From NCBI GenBank assembly GCA_951799445.1, contig OX637297.1:9796001-9860000 (forward strand): DNA of 64,000 nucleotides, in the 5' to 3' direction. Shown here one piece after another: positions 31,909 through 44,740 of the stretch (positions are counted from its first letter, which is position 1; every line of letters begins with the position of its first letter). This DNA is from Pseudisothecium myosuroides (taxonomy: Eukaryota > Streptophyta > Bryopsida > Hypnales > Lembophyllaceae). A program made the position numbers and the translations under genes. Below the pieces are notes generated by a model. It searched no databases, was not told where the DNA came from, and was given only the letters and a program-made list of their open reading frames with translations.

Positions 31909-33560
31909 TGTGAGCTCCCAATTTGTCACTTGGGACTCGTAGAATTATTTTTTTGGAAATTTGCAATTTAAAGTTGATAAAAGTATAGAAAAACCCATAA
32001 AAAGAGTGTAGAACTGAAATAGGGTTGTGTCATACCCATTATAGTATTTGGTTTAGATTTGTGTTTTTTTACTTAGAATCCCCCAAACCTTGCCTAAAAA
32101 TAGTATAGAAATAACGAAAAGGTTAGATTTGGAGGATTTGAGTCACACAGCCCCAAAAGGGCTAAATCCCACCATGAATGTGGCGATTCATGGCTAGGTC
32201 GGTCCGAGGGATCCACAACGAGGCCACTAGGTCGGGTCCTAGAGTCAAATTTAGAATTCCCCATTAGATCGACGAATTCCCAAAATCCCGATTGTTAGCA
32301 TGCAGGAGCCACTCACGCAAGACCGGGCCTGTGGAGGAATCTACAGCCCAGGGATGGTGTTATAGGGTGAATCCCATGCCAAGAGTCCAACGGCAAAATC
32401 GGTTCGCCAAGATTCCTCCACCTGCAAAAGATTCCCGCACCGTCGCTAATTCGAGGAGATGGCCAGTTGTAAATCTCCATTGACCAATCGTGCCAGGTAC
32501 AAAAACACACCCGCACGTCTTTCATGCGACTCCCTGAGAGGTCACGTAAAAAATCCCGACATCTTCCAACTTGTAGAAGAACCTTTTCCGGGTGGTCAAC
32601 CCTCCTAACCTTCAACGGGAATTTCATGGAAATTACCCAGGTTACAATAAAATCTCACTAAAAATTAGACTAGCTTTTTTTATGTTAATAATGCGCTCCG
32701 TGAAGTTTCACGACATTCCGATAGCGGCAAGTACCCGAACCGGTGAGATTCCTCGGGAATTAACCACGTGGCGGGGTCCCCGCCACATTGACTGGCATCC
32801 CGGGCCCATACGATGACGAAATGAAGTCAACCAAAAGTCCTTCCCGACTCTCTCGCACCTACCGGAGACCCTAGGCTATTCACATTTCTCAAAATAGGAG
32901 ACCCCCAAGATCTAGGATTTTACCACGATTTGGTTTTTAAACTAAATTAGCCTACGATGGGTTTTTGGCCTCGATATGGGGGGGAAGGGAGTCCAGGACT
33001 AAACATGGGCGATCTGGATCCAACGGCGCAATCCGTTTGGCGATTGGAGCTAATCTCCCAAAGTTAGGATGTTGGTCCAGCATAGATGGTAGAAGTAGAA
33101 ATTTAGGATGTAGGATGAAAATCTTTGAGGATGAGGATGAAAATCCCCGTTGATAAGGTTACTTTAGAGTTTTAGAGAGAGGGGTGAGCCCTTGGGAAAC
33201 CTATATAAGGGCCCCATTTCTCTCTCTAAAACACCCCCAATTCTTGTTTTGGGTTCGTGGGTTCAAGTTATTTTGGATATTTTGGCGTTTGAAGCCAAAA
33301 ACCTCTACGGTGTTTTCGGAGCACTTTTGGCTCCATTGTTGCTTATTTTCAAGCTTTGAAGGTCCTTGGGGGTCCTTCTACCTTGCTTTGTGTACTCTTT
33401 TGTGAAATTTTTGGTACCTTGTTGTAAGTGGAGAGCCTCTCTCTCCCTCTTGTACGTGTTGTGGTCTAACTTGTGAAGTTTAAGAGTCTTTTTGTTATCT
33501 TGCACTAATCCTAAAGTCACCCCCCACCGTACCTTGGCAATGCCGCTTTGGGGGGCCTTT
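31909..33560 (+). mobile_element. LTR-I element, right copy with promoter
   Basis: The sequence begins TGTGAGCTCCCA and is the inverted partner of 1831-2870 as far as about 32949. It then continues with a promoter-like segment: TATATAAG at 33202-33209 followed by C-rich ACACCCCC about 30 bases on, as expected for a transcription start inside an LTR. The right end is approximate because no matching second LTR or primer-binding site is visible. The insertion site lies in the repeat shared with 41.48 kb. Confidence 0.6.
33202..33209 (+). promoter_or_regulatory. TATA box of the LTR-I right copy
   Basis: TATATAAG followed by a pyrimidine-rich start region (TTTCTCTCTCTAAAACACCC). Confidence 0.55.
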
Positions 33561-33609
33561 AGCGTGTGAGCTTTGTATTGCCACGTGGTCTAACTTGTGT
33601 GTTTTCTTT

Positions 33610-33900
33610 TTGTGTTTTTCTTACACCCTCTTCTAACCTTCTCTTTGTTGAGTGGACCCCCCTCTAGGACGGCGAAGCTTTGAACCTCCTTTGTGCATGT
33701 TTTCTAAAGTTATCCCAAACCCTCTTCTAATCTTCTCCTTGTTGAGTGGACCCCTCTCCGGGACGGCGAAGCTTTGAAAATCCTTTGTGCATGTTTTCTA
33801 AAGTTATCCCAAACCCTCTTCTAATCTTCTCCTTGTTGAGTGGACCTCCCTCCGGAACGGCGAAGCTTTGAACTAGTGACAAAGTTGAAGTCCTAAAGCG
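33610..33900 (+). repeat. Tandem repeats of about 90 bp downstream of the LTR
   Basis: Three diverged units contain CTTGTTGAGTGGACC, GACGGCGAAGCTTTGAA and GTGCATGTTTTCTAAAG. Shorter echoes of GGCGAAGCTTTG continue to 33990. Confidence 0.75.
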
Positions 33901-34139
33901 TGTTTTAAAAGTGTAGACGACGGAGCTTTGAACCCCCGAGGTGCCAAGAAGTCCTAAAGTTGGTGTTAAAACCAATCTAACGGCGAAGCTTTGCACCTCC
34001 CCCGTGTTTAGTTCCAAAGTCTAGTTTCCAAGACCTTTGTGGTAACCTCTAGAGTTTAGCTTCCAAGATATGTAGGTTCCTTTGCCTTTAGTGAAGTTTA
34101 GTTAATCCCAAAGTTTTCTTTAGTTTAGTTGTTCCCCAA

Positions 34140-34610
34140 GTGTTTAGTGAGTCTGAGTGTTCCCCAAGTTTTAGTGTGTCTAAGTTGCTCCCCAAGTGTT
34201 TAGTGAGTTTAGTTGTTCCCCAAGTTCTATTTCCCCAAGTCTTATTTCCCTCAAGTCCTATTTTTCCCCAAGTTTATTTTCCCCAAGTTCTATTTCCCTC
34301 AAGTCTTATTTTCCCCAAGTTTATTTTCCCCATGTTCTATTTTTCCCAAGTCCTATTTTTCCCAAGTTTTATTTTCCCCAAGTTCTTTCCCTTAGTTCAC
34401 CAAAAACCCAGTTTGCCAAAAATCCAGTTTTTCCTTAGTGGTCAAGGTCCAGAGCCAAAACAGACCAGATCAAGTCGAGAACCAAACAGACCAGATCAGT
34501 CAAGAACCAAACAGACCAAATCAGTCAAGAACCAAATAGACCAGATCAAGTCGAGAGCCAGAACAGACCAGATCAAGTCGAGAACCAAACAGACCAGGTC
34601 ACATCATCAA
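34140..34610 (+). repeat. Two adjacent minisatellites
   Basis: 34140-34400 repeats TTCCCCAAGTTCTATTT with variations. 34440-34610 repeats AACCAAACAGACCAGATCAA with variations. The 218-codon frame across them is an artefact of the repeats. Confidence 0.8.
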
Positions 34611-35319
34611 AATATCAAAAGAAAACAAATAAATAAATATTTATTTATTTATTTTGTTGAACCCAACCCCCCAGCAGCTAGCCAACCAACCGGGAGGCCA
34701 GGCTTGGTCCGGCAGGGAGTTGGGGCCCCAGTTCGGTCCCCATTTTTGGACTCCTTTTTCTTGATTTTTGGTTTCTCTCACACCAAAACAAAATAAAGAC
34801 AAGATAAACAAAACAAAGGAGAATGGGGGGCTGACCTATTGCTAAGTAGGGATTGGGGTAGGGATTAGGGTCTAAAATCAAAAAGGGAGAAGGGAGAAAA
34901 GAGCGGAGCACCACCTGCACACAAGGAAGTCTCACCCTCACCAACAACTACAAAACACTCTACACACAATGGAGGAAGGGTAGAGAAAAATTGAATGAAA
35001 TAGGGGAGAGGTGAGAGAGACGATGAATAGTGACCTAGGCTTAGAGTAGGTCGACCTAAAAAAAAATCTTGAGAATTTGTGGTGACCGTTGAGAGAAGGA
35101 TTAGGATGACACAAAGGCAAAATTGTGTAAGAGGATAGTTGGCATCTTAAAAACCTCCTTGAAGTTTGAGACCATAGTGTAAGACTCATAAAAGCTTAGG
35201 TGGAATAGTACTAGTGTAGAAGGAGAGAGGAAGAAAGAAAGAGTTTAGATCATCAAAAATTGTAATATTTTCTAAATAAGCGGTGAGCTTGGAAAATCAA
35301 ACAAAAACCAAAGATTACC
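34611..35319. other. No supported gene
   Basis: An ATTTATTTATTT stretch lies near 34630-34655. The rest is unremarkable leader-like DNA before the short exon at 35320. Confidence 0.45.
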
Positions 35320-35382
35320 ATGGAGCATGAGGATGTACACGTGGACGTGGACGAAGTTATTTCCGAAACCGGTAGTGAAGAG
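35320..35382 (+). CDS. Isolated short acidic first exon with consensus splice donor
   Basis: ACCATGGAG gives a strong start context. Twenty-one codons (MEHEDVHVDVDEVISETGSEE) end exactly at GAG|GTGAGT, a near-perfect plant donor in phase 0. No partner exon is recognisable in the following low-complexity DNA. It may be the first coding exon of the element that starts at 31909, or a chance match. Confidence 0.35.
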
Positions 35383-36620
35383 GTGAGTTTTTGATTTAGT
35401 CTTTGATGTTTCTCCCTAATTAGCATTTATTTTCTTAATCAGCCCTTAGAGCGTGATTAGCATCCGAGATTAGTGTAAATTAGAAGTTTAGATTCAAAAG
35501 TTGATAGATTAGGAATAGAGGTTTCCGAAAACATCTTATAATTAAGATTCGACCGTAAACTGACCGCGTTAGGCTAAGTTAAGGAGTAGGGGGTAGGACG
35601 GAGGAATTTTGAGTAGAAATCATCCAAAAAGAATCATGGACGGACCTTAGGGGTTTAAATTAGAAAGAGAATTTAGGATTAAAATTAGGGATTAATTAGC
35701 GGTTAGAATTAGAATCAATTTACATTTTATTTCTTAAAGTTAAAATTCTAAGGTCAAAATCTAGAGTTAACTTTGGGAAGTTAAAAAGTAGAATTAATTT
35801 GGAAGTTTAACTTAGGGGGTTAAAATTTCCAGTGAAACCTTAGGGTAGTTTAGAAAAGGAAGTTAGGGTTAATTAGGAGTAAAAAATCCGAGTGGGAAGT
35901 AGAAATTAAAAAGTAAAACTTTGGACTAAATTTAGGAGGTAGAAATTTCGAGTAGATTTTTGAGTTAGAAATAGAGTTAAAATTAGAAGTCAAAACTCAG
36001 AGTAAATTGTGGAAGTAAGTTTAGAAGTTAAGCCCTAGAGTTAAAAGTTGGAATTAAATTTAGGAGGATAACACTTAGAGTTAAACTAGGATTAAAACAA
36101 TAGGATTAAAGTTGGAAGTAGAAAGTCAAAAGTCAAAAGTCAAAAGTTAAGATTAAATTTAAAGGTTAAACTTTAGAGTCAATTGGGGAATAAAAAGTTA
36201 GAGTGAAAAGCTAAAAGTAGAAGTTAAAAGGTAGAGGTAGAAGTTAAAGTTAGAGTTAGTTGTTGGAAGTAGAAAAAATCGAGAGTCAAAGTGAAAACGT
36301 AAAGTCAAACCTAGAGGTTAAAATTTGGGATTAATTTTAGAAGTAAAATTTAGAGTTAAAAGTCAAAAACCTAGAGTTAAAATTCAAGGGTAGAGTTTAG
36401 AGTTAATTTAGGAGTAAAAACTTAGAATTAAAAGTTAAAATATAGAGTTAAAATTCAAGGGTAAATCTTAGAGTTAATTTAGGAATAGAAACCTAGAGTC
36501 AAAAGTCAAAACATAGAACAAAAGTCGGTAGTTAATATTTAGAATCAAGTTAAAGAAGTAAAATCTAGAGTTACATTCCGAAGTTGGAACTTTAGGGATA
36601 GCTTTTAAAAGTAGAACTTC
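35383..36620 (+). repeat. Low-complexity tract of TTAGAGTTAAAA-type strings
   Basis: Over a kilobase consists of irregular repeats of AAATTTAGAGTTAAAAGT and relatives. No coding frame is present. If the exon at 35320 is real, this is its intron. Confidence 0.75.
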
Positions 36621-37430
36621 TAGGTGGAGTTTTAAAAACCCAAGATAGCCTTGGAGGTTCATGGAAGGAACATAGGGGTTCCCCTTTTTACGTAGTTAGG
36701 GACGTTAGAAATGACGCCAACTACCCAGTCGACCCTCGACATAGAATAGATAGTTAGGGAGTTAGAAGTTTACCATTACCCCTGAGCTTGCAGTTACCTT
36801 GTGAGTTATTACATGCATTCTAATTATTCGCTGCCATCCACGACACTTAGGAAACGTTAGCAAAAAAGATCCATTGCTTGGAAGGCACAGCGGACCGCGC
36901 TCACATCACCCCCATATATTAAAAATTGTGGATAAAGGCATAGAACCTTGTCGGTGTTCGCTTTATTACCAAGGGTGGGTAATCTAGGGCCCACAGGTAC
37001 CCATTGTAATCTTGACTTTCCGGGGTCTTTAGGACTTTTGGAAATGAGCCTCAAATACACTAGATCTTTGAAAACAAATCACATTAGAAATTCATTTACA
37101 AAAATTGTAGAGTAGATTTTGAGAAGCCATCAATTCATTTGGGTTATGTAGGCTAAGCCCTTTAACCTCAAATTTTTTGGATGACCAAACTTTTAGATTT
37201 GACTTGTGAAAAAAGGATTGAAAAATTCTCTTAGTTTTAACACCCTCATGATCAAACATGATAATCTTTCAATCCAAAAGTGATATTGTTGTGTTTTCTT
37301 ATCCTATATGATCTCTAACATGTCTAGTTTGAATTTGTACAGTTACAACTCAAAAAAAATTTATACAACATGTCAAGAAGTTGGCTTTGTGTTCAATTTA
37401 GAGCAAATTTCTAGAGGCTTGGAAAAGGCC
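36621..37430. other. No supported gene
   Basis: Unique-looking AT-rich sequence without recognised features. Confidence 0.4.
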
Positions 37431-38345
37431 TTCGGCATTTAGAGATTAAATGATGGCGTGAAATTTTTTATTCTTTGAATTGGAATTCATTTGTGATAAA
37501 AAAAAATGGGGAGGGAGTGGATTTAAATACTAAGTGATCTTACCGATACAATTAATGTCACTCCAACCTAGGAAGGCTTGTTCAAAGCTCTAAAAAGTTG
37601 GAACCAAATACTAAGTAAAGGGTTGAAATTTCATATACTTGCGTATGGATTCACTTGTGATAAAAAAGATGGGGAGGGGGTTTAGTGATGGAAAATTTTT
37701 TGTTATCATTGAGTTTGGATGCACTTCTGGGAAAAAAAAATGGGGAGGGAGTTTAGTGATGGACGAAATTTTGTTATCATTGAATTTGGATGCACTTCTG
37801 GGAAAAAAAATGGGGAGGGAGTTAAGTGATGGACTGATATTTTTGATGATGGAGTTGGGATTCACTTGTGATAAAAAAAAAATGGGGACAGAGTTAAGTG
37901 ATGGGGTGATATTTTTTATGATGGAGTTGGGATTCTCTTTTGATAAAAAAAGAAATGGGGAGGGAGTTCACTGATGGAATGAAAATTTTGGTCATTGAGT
38001 TGGGATTCGCTTGTGATAAAAAAAATGGGGAGGGAGTTAAGTGGTGGGGTGATATTTTTGATGATGGAGTTTGGATACACTTGTGATAAAAAAAATGGAG
38101 ACGGAGTTAAGTGGTGGTGTGATATTTTTTATGATGGAGCTGGGATTCGCTTGTGATTAAAAAAATGGGGAGGGAATTCACTGATAGAGTGGAAATTTTG
38201 ATCATTGAGTTGGGATTCACTTGTGATAAAAAAAAATGGGGAGGGAGTGTAGTGATGGACTACATTTTGTTATCATTGAGTTGGGATGCACTTGTGGGAA
38301 AAAAAATGGAGAGGCAGTTAAGTGATGGAGTGAAGTTTTTTAGTA
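37431..38345 (+). repeat. Satellite-like array, unit about 80 bp
   Basis: About eleven units share GGATTCACTTGTGATAAAAA, AATGGGGAGGGAGTTAAGTG and ATGATGGAGTTGGGATTC. Unit length varies, mainly in the A run. Two to three further units occur at 41500-41665. The open frames in the array come from the repeat. Confidence 0.85.
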
Positions 38346-38349
38346 ACTT

Positions 38350-38760
38350 TAAAAAAATGGTGTAGAATTTGAATGTGTGTGGAATGTACATGTTGAGAAC
38401 AAATACAAGTTGCACATTTGTGTCCGTCCTCCAAATGCCAACAAATTCCATGACATTTGGGATTGAGGTCCAGAAACTATAGGGCATGGCTTGGAAGTCA
38501 TTCAACAAAGGTAATTGTTAGTGAAAAATCCAATCCCACCAATTGGGACAAAATATATACATATTTATAATTATGTGGAAAAAAATGTTGAAGTTCAGAA
38601 CTTCCCAAACAATCATATAGAAGGCATGCCTGCATGAAATGCCTTAAATCTACTTTTTAAACTATCAATATTGATCTACATTTCAGTGAACGTGAATCTT
38701 AATTTATGTCTTGTACTTTGAAGAACTTCATTGTCAAAATTCATATAAATTGTTAATATT
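38350..38760 (+). repeat. Segment duplicated at 41680-42090
   Basis: Both copies follow the satellite units and share GGAATGTAC, CCAACAAATTCCATGACATT and CTATAGGGCATGGCTTGGAA, so array and flank were duplicated together. Confidence 0.8.
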
Positions 38761-40889
38761 ATAGAGGTTAATTTTGAATTTTTGAGCATCATTTTGTGCT
38801 TCATGCAATTTCTTTCTTCATTAAATTTGGTTTAAACTGGCATGAAATAGAAATAATTCAATTCACTCATTCATTTGAAGAAGGCTACATTTTCAATGAA
38901 TTTATATACGAAATCTAGAAGACAGTGGGTGTTTCTCTACAACATGTAATTATTCCAAAGTATGCGTATTAAGTATGCTTATTAATATTACTAGATACTT
39001 CATTTATTGGAGGAAGAAAATTACCTTATAAAATGATAAGACACAATCGTATTTTAAAGTTCTCACTATGATTAAAATTTGCGAATCATTAAATGTTTCA
39101 TTGTCAAGTGCTATGGGCCATGCATTCCTAATGGTACCGTTGAACGTACAAGCCATCATTGATTCCAAGTGCCCAAATGAAAGACACTATTTACATTGAG
39201 CCGCCATGCATTCATGATGGAACCGTCCAACGTGTCAGGCATTATTGATTTCAAGTGGCCATTTGTTGAAATAAAGGGCAATTGTGTTTGCAATCATGAC
39301 ATTTGTCCTCAAGATGCCTTTGAATTTCTATTGAAGGTGTTTAGGAATTATTTGACCTAAATATTTTCTCCCTTTTCAACGTGCAATGTCAACCGGATAA
39401 GAAATAAACCAATCCTTTTACTGTGGTTGACAAAACCCAATTGGAACTTCTTTAAAAATGCGCACAATGTACTTTTTTATTTATTTCAAATGTGGAAGTA
39501 CTACATTACATTTTTGGAAAAAAACACACCATTTTATGGACTCAGAAGATGTAAAATAAAATATTGATTGATTCTGTTCTTAGAATACGTAGTCACATAT
39601 GAAAAAAAAATCATGACCTTAATGCGCTCATGCGTTGTAAAAGAATGTTCTTATATTTATAAGTTTTGAAAAAAAAATTAATTTCATTTTTCCTACAAAA
39701 TTCATAGCTTCTGGGCTTTCACATGGAAAATGGAAAATGAATAGGACACGGCTTAGAAAAATAACATTTCATTGTTGTTTTGAATCAAACAAAAATAGCA
39801 AAAATTAAATATGCTCATGAAAGGTACATCTTCAGGCTATTTGTAGCTTCTATAGTTATTTCCACTAGCTTTTCTACAAAGTTCATGGCTTTTGGAATTT
39901 AGAATGTATAAAGTACAAGGAAAGGCTGAAAAACAAATGTACAAGTATTTGAATTCATGAAATATTCATGAGGAAGTGTTCAAAAAAATGTACAAGTTTA
40001 CGGTGTTGTTAAGCATTTAAAATTTACAATATCATTAAATGTAGGCTTCATTTTCCAAATTTAACAACAAAAACCCTAAATATATATGAGAGAGAATAAA
40101 TGATTAAAAATAACGCACGCCCTATTAGTAGTTAGGGGAACTAAATCCCAAATGTTATGAAATGTGATGGCAATGGGATGAGGAAAAAAAAGTGCAGATT
40201 CCAAATAATCCCTACATGCCTAAACCATGAAGGATTTTAATTCTGGCCCCTAATTTCTGAGCGTGAAAAAATAGTAAAAATAAGCCATGCCCTATAGTTG
40301 CTGCAAGTCAATCTTCAAATGTAAGCTATGAAATATAATGCGAAGCAGACGAGAAAATTGAATGTGCAAGTTCTAAATAATTTCCACACGAGGAATTTAT
40401 GTGGCGATGAAATAAATTGGAGTCTCTTATTTAAAGTAGCCGACAATAAAATAAAACCACATTAGCCATGCTCAGGTACTTGTGGAACAAAATTCTAAAT
40501 TCAATAAAATTTAATGGCAACTACAGGAGGGAAATAATGTAGAAGTTGGAAATGTTATGAACATTACTTTGAAATTTGTGGCCGCATTACATTTGTCATC
40601 CATTTGTTTAAATTTTGTTTAGGAACGCCAAGAAACAAGGCCATGCCCTGCATTTTAGAGAACCATCATTTCATGACTCATGAAATAAGTGCACGTGGGT
40701 ATGGAAAAAATCATCATGTCACAGTTAAAAATATTCTTTGCTTCACTTTGCAAAATTGTGGCCGCATTCAATTTGTCTTCTTTTTATTTTAATTTGCTAC
40801 ATCACCTAAGAAGTTGCTCGGCAGATTCAAGAAAAAAACTTCTTTCCTGGAGAAGTGTCCGCATTCCTCCAGAAAGGCTAGAGAATTTA
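38761..40889. other. AT-rich intergenic DNA, no supported gene
   Basis: Only short frames occur. No RNA gene, intact repeat or protein motif was recognised. Confidence 0.5.
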
Positions 40890-41480
40890 TACGCAAGAAA
40901 GTGGATGCAGTCCTTCTTTTATTAGGTTTACGCAGTAAGTGGGTGGGTTTCAGGCACAATCATAGGATGTATCAGATATTGTGTAATTTCTCTTCTTTTT
41001 TTCATTTTCATTTTACAATTCGAGACGTTTAGAAGTTACTACTTTTGGGGGAATACTAGATTACTTTGTAGTGATGATTAAAATATTGCTAACAGTAATG
41101 ATGCACAACAATAGAGGATGAAGGTTTAGGGTTTTTGTGCGGTTTCATTGAGATTCTAGTACTAGGGGTTCCCTAGGGGTTCAGGGCTTAGGACTCCGGG
41201 TTAACTAGGGGTTCTGTAGGGTTTAGGGCTTAGGATTTAGGGTTCATTAGGGCTTAGGGCTTTGGGTTCACGGATTGGGGTTAGGATTTGAAGATCCTTT
41301 TTTTTAAATGCGACTAAAAAATGTCCGTGAATGTAGGTGAACATGATGGTATGAAAAATATGTACAAATTGTATTCATTTCATAAATGTAAGATTCATTT
41401 TCAAATATAATTTTGAGCAATATTAGACTTTTGCATATCCTGTCTCATGCACGTAAATCACGAAATTGGAGAGAGAGTCA
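40890..41480 (+). repeat. Direct duplicate of 31130-31720 with telomere-like degenerate stretch
   Basis: See the partner segment. The TAGGGTTTAGGGCTTAGG stretch near 41215-41260 is the more regular of the two. Confidence 0.75.
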
Positions 41481-41689
41481 AACCAAGTACTGCATGATGG
41501 AGTTAATTTTTTTTATTCTTTGAGTTGGGATTGACTTGTGAAAAAAAATGGGAAGGAAGCGAATCCAAATACTAATTGATGGAGTGAAATTTTTTATCAT
41601 TCAATTAGGATTCACTTGTGATAAAGAAAATGAGAGGGGAGTTAAGTGATGGAGTGAAATTATCCTCAACTTTAAAAAACAAGGTAGGA

Positions 41690-42660
41690 ATTCTTTTTAT
41701 GCGTGGAATGTACGTGTTGAGAGCATTTAGAACTTGCACATTTTTTTTCCTCCTCCAAATGCCAACAAATTCCATGACATTTTGGATTGAGGTCCAAAAA
41801 CTATAGGGCATGGCTTGGAAGTCATTGAAGGAAGATAATTGTTAGTGAAAAAACCCAATCCCACAAAGCGGAAAAAAATATGTACATGTTTATCTCGTGG
41901 GAAAAAAATGTTGAAGTTGTGAACCTGCCAAACATTCATATACAAGGCATACCCACATGAAATGCCTTAAATATACTATTTAAACGATACTACCCTACAT
42001 TTCAATGAATATGAGTCATAATTTGTCTTGTACTTTGAAGAACTTCATTGTCAAAAACCATAGAAACTGTTAATATTGTAGAGGTCAATTTCCACTCGTG
42101 CTTTTTTCCAAATGTCAAAATCATTTAAAACTTCCACTTTCTTTTTGCCCCTCCAAACGCCAACAAATTCCATGACATTTGGGATGGAGTTCCACAAACT
42201 ATAGGGTGTGCCTAGTTCTTTTATTCTTTTGTTTCACGGAGTAAAAAACTAAGAATGGGGCGTGAATTTAATCCCCACATGGAATCTCCATGTGGGGATT
42301 ATTTACAACTTCTACATTTTTTTCCCTCTTGCAATCGCCATTAATTTTTATGTCATTTAGGTTTGAGTTCCAGAATTTATAGGATATGGCTGAATCTTGT
42401 AATTTTTTTTTCACCTTGTGAAAGAATAAAAATGGGAAACAAATTTAATGCACTTGTGGAATCTAAATGTTGGGGACTTTTAGAACTTCCACTTTTTTTT
42501 GGCCCCTCCAAATGCCAACAAATATCATGATATCTGTGATGAGTTCCACAAACTAGAATGCCTGGCTGATTCTTTTATTCTTCTATTTCACAGAGTAAAA
42601 TTTAAAAAAATGGGGAGAGAAAATTCGACCATTTTCCACGTCCACATGCCTACAATTGCC
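41690..42660 (+). repeat. Degenerate tandem repeats of about 190 bp
   Basis: Four units share CCTCCAAATGCCAACAAATT, CATGACATTTGGGAT, GAGTTCCACAAACTATAGG and a TTCTTTTATTCTTTTGTTTC block. The first unit belongs to the duplication with 38350-38760. Confidence 0.7.
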
Positions 42661-43570
42661 ATGACTATTGGAATTTAAAATTTTAACTTTGTTTTGATCC
42701 TTATTTGATATTTTAAATTTTAACACCTATGGGATCTAAATTTCAATTATATTCAAAAAGGGAATATCTTCTAGAGTAGTGAGTGGAATCCTATTTTCCA
42801 AATTAGTAGTAGGTCCTTCAATGAGGGCTTTTGCATTTTTGTTAAGCCAAAAATCCTGACAATATCTAAAGGGATGATTTTCATAGTCACTAGTTTGTAA
42901 TTCAAGTGTTCAAAACTTTTTTAGTGCGGAATTTATTTTGAGTAGGTTCAATTTTGTGATAAACCACAGCTTTAGGATTAACCATGGTTGTAGGGTAGCC
43001 ATTGGCTTTAGGCCATCAAGATATCCACTGGTTTAAGTAAAAAACGCTAATTTAGGTCAGTTCGGGTTTATGGTTATGTTTTCGCTGCCAAATCCTAGTT
43101 TGCAAATCATTTCTCTTTGAGGGTGCGTTACCACTCCAAAAATTACTTCACAACCTATCCACGTCATGGAACATTTTTAGATACATATATTTTTATTTGT
43201 CTATGTCGAGGTTTATGAGTCTCAATTTTACTAAAATTTAATTTAAAAGTAGTGCACTCTTATACGATAGGAATAAACATTTAGGTTTAATTGTATGATG
43301 TCGAAAACTTAGTATGGGGCAACCTAATTCTATTAGTTTTAGTGTAGTTTTGGACTTTGTTTTCTAGACTTCCTTGGTTTGGGTGCAAGAATAGGCTTGG
43401 TTTTAGGGTTTGGTTTGGTTGTGTTTTGTTTATTTTGGTTCGGGTTTAGGTTTGGTTTGGGCTTGGTCAGGATGAGGTGTGGAGGTAGGTCGGGGTTTGG
43501 TTCGGCTGGGTTTGCGGTTCGAGAGAGGTTCGGCACGGGAGTTAGGCTTGGGCTCAGGTTTGGCCGTTTT
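42661..43570. other. No supported gene
   Basis: AT-rich at first; from 43370 GGTTTGG-rich DNA leads into the leader-like region that follows. Confidence 0.4.
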
Positions 43571-44022
43571 TTGGTGGCTCGGCTTTGCTGCGAGAGGTCT
43601 TCTCTCTCCTACGGCTCGAGCCTCCTCCCGTTTTTTTGGTTTTGTTTCTATTGTTGTCTTCTTTGTTCTGCTCCTACTGCTTTTGCTTCCTCTTCATCGT
43701 AGTTGCTGTCGTCGCCTTCCAAGGTCTCCAGCGTTGTCTTGATGTCTCGCCATTTTCGCCAGCCAGGCTCTTCGATTGCTGCCTGTGCATGCCCCGTGGG
43801 ATCGCATCGTAGCCTCTTCAGTTCAGTTCTTCAGTCCTTGCAAGCACCTGCTCTTCATTGGAGTGGCTGCGCCGTTCTTCTCGAGCTTCTTCTGTCCGTT
43901 GTTGTCCTTGTTTAATTCTCTTCTATCCGTTGTTTGAGCTTGTGTTTGTGGACGTTCGAGCGCCGGAGGTCGACGGGAGCGGCGTCGGAGTGGGTGACGA
44001 GTGCCCTGCAGTGAAGCTCAAG
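43571..44022 (+). promoter_or_regulatory. Possible promoter and leader exon of block B
   Basis: A CT-rich stretch (TCTTCTCTCTCCTACGG) at 43598 resembles a plant transcription start. A GC-rich segment ends at CTCAAG|GTCAGT (44022/44023), a good splice donor. The enclosed frame (DVRAPEVDGSGVGVGDEC) is open, but I find no clear start codon, so it may be leader sequence. Linkage to the ParB-like gene is inference. Confidence 0.35.
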
Positions 44023-44740
44023 GTCAGTTTTCTTCGCTTTCCAAAAAAAAATGAATTTTGCGTTGTTTGTATGCGTGCTTGGTTGCTTGGTTGCTTGTTT
44101 GTGCTTGCTTGTGCTTTCTTGTATATGGTTCTGTTTCTTTGGTGGATTTCAGATCTCTTAGTCTGTTAATGTCATCTTTGTGCGTGTTTGTTTGATGAAA
44201 TAGACATAAATTTTGCCATACCTGAGAGGTATCAAAAAATTCGAAAAGATGTTTAGGTTGTGTGACCCTGTGTTTGTATGTGCTTCATTGTGATTGATTC
44301 TTCTCTCATTTTCAGTCGCTTCACTTTCAACTTTGTCTCTCAGGTTCTTCACGAGGGTTCAGGGTTTTAGGTTTAGGAGAACTAAATTTCGATGCTTGCC
44401 AATGTAGCAGGAATTCTTCTTCTATGAATGTGGCGGACTTCTTTTGGGTGAAAATTCCTTGTTTCTTTGTTTGTAAGTAGAGTGGTATTATTTTGCAGTT
44501 TTTTGACACTAAAATCAGGAGGTCGTGTGAAATTTGTCAGACGGAGGCTCTGTACTTCATTTCAGCTCCTTTTCAGGTTTGCTTTCTTTTTGTTGAAATT
44601 TGAATCCTTGTTTGAAGCTGCAACAGTGAATGGGAGTTGAATGCTTGTTGCAGGGCGCATTTCCTAGGATTCTGTTATTCATGTCAAGGTTAGATATAGA
44701 AGAATTGACAACATGCAAAACAACCTCAACTTAAAGCAAG
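44023..44740. other. Intron-like DNA, no supported gene
   Basis: T-rich sequence with no conserved frame, between the leader-like donor and the palindrome array. Confidence 0.35.

Noticed and set aside
34140..34796. 218-codon open frame as a gene
   Set aside because: It consists of two minisatellites read in a permissive frame.
37639..38365. Repeated MGREL-type protein from the satellite array
   Set aside because: The frame follows the DNA unit and shifts with A-run length; no start, domain or codon bias supports coding.
43703..43915. Small cysteine-containing secreted peptide from the GC-rich leader region
   Set aside because: Overlapping frames in all registers are open because of composition; no frame stands out.
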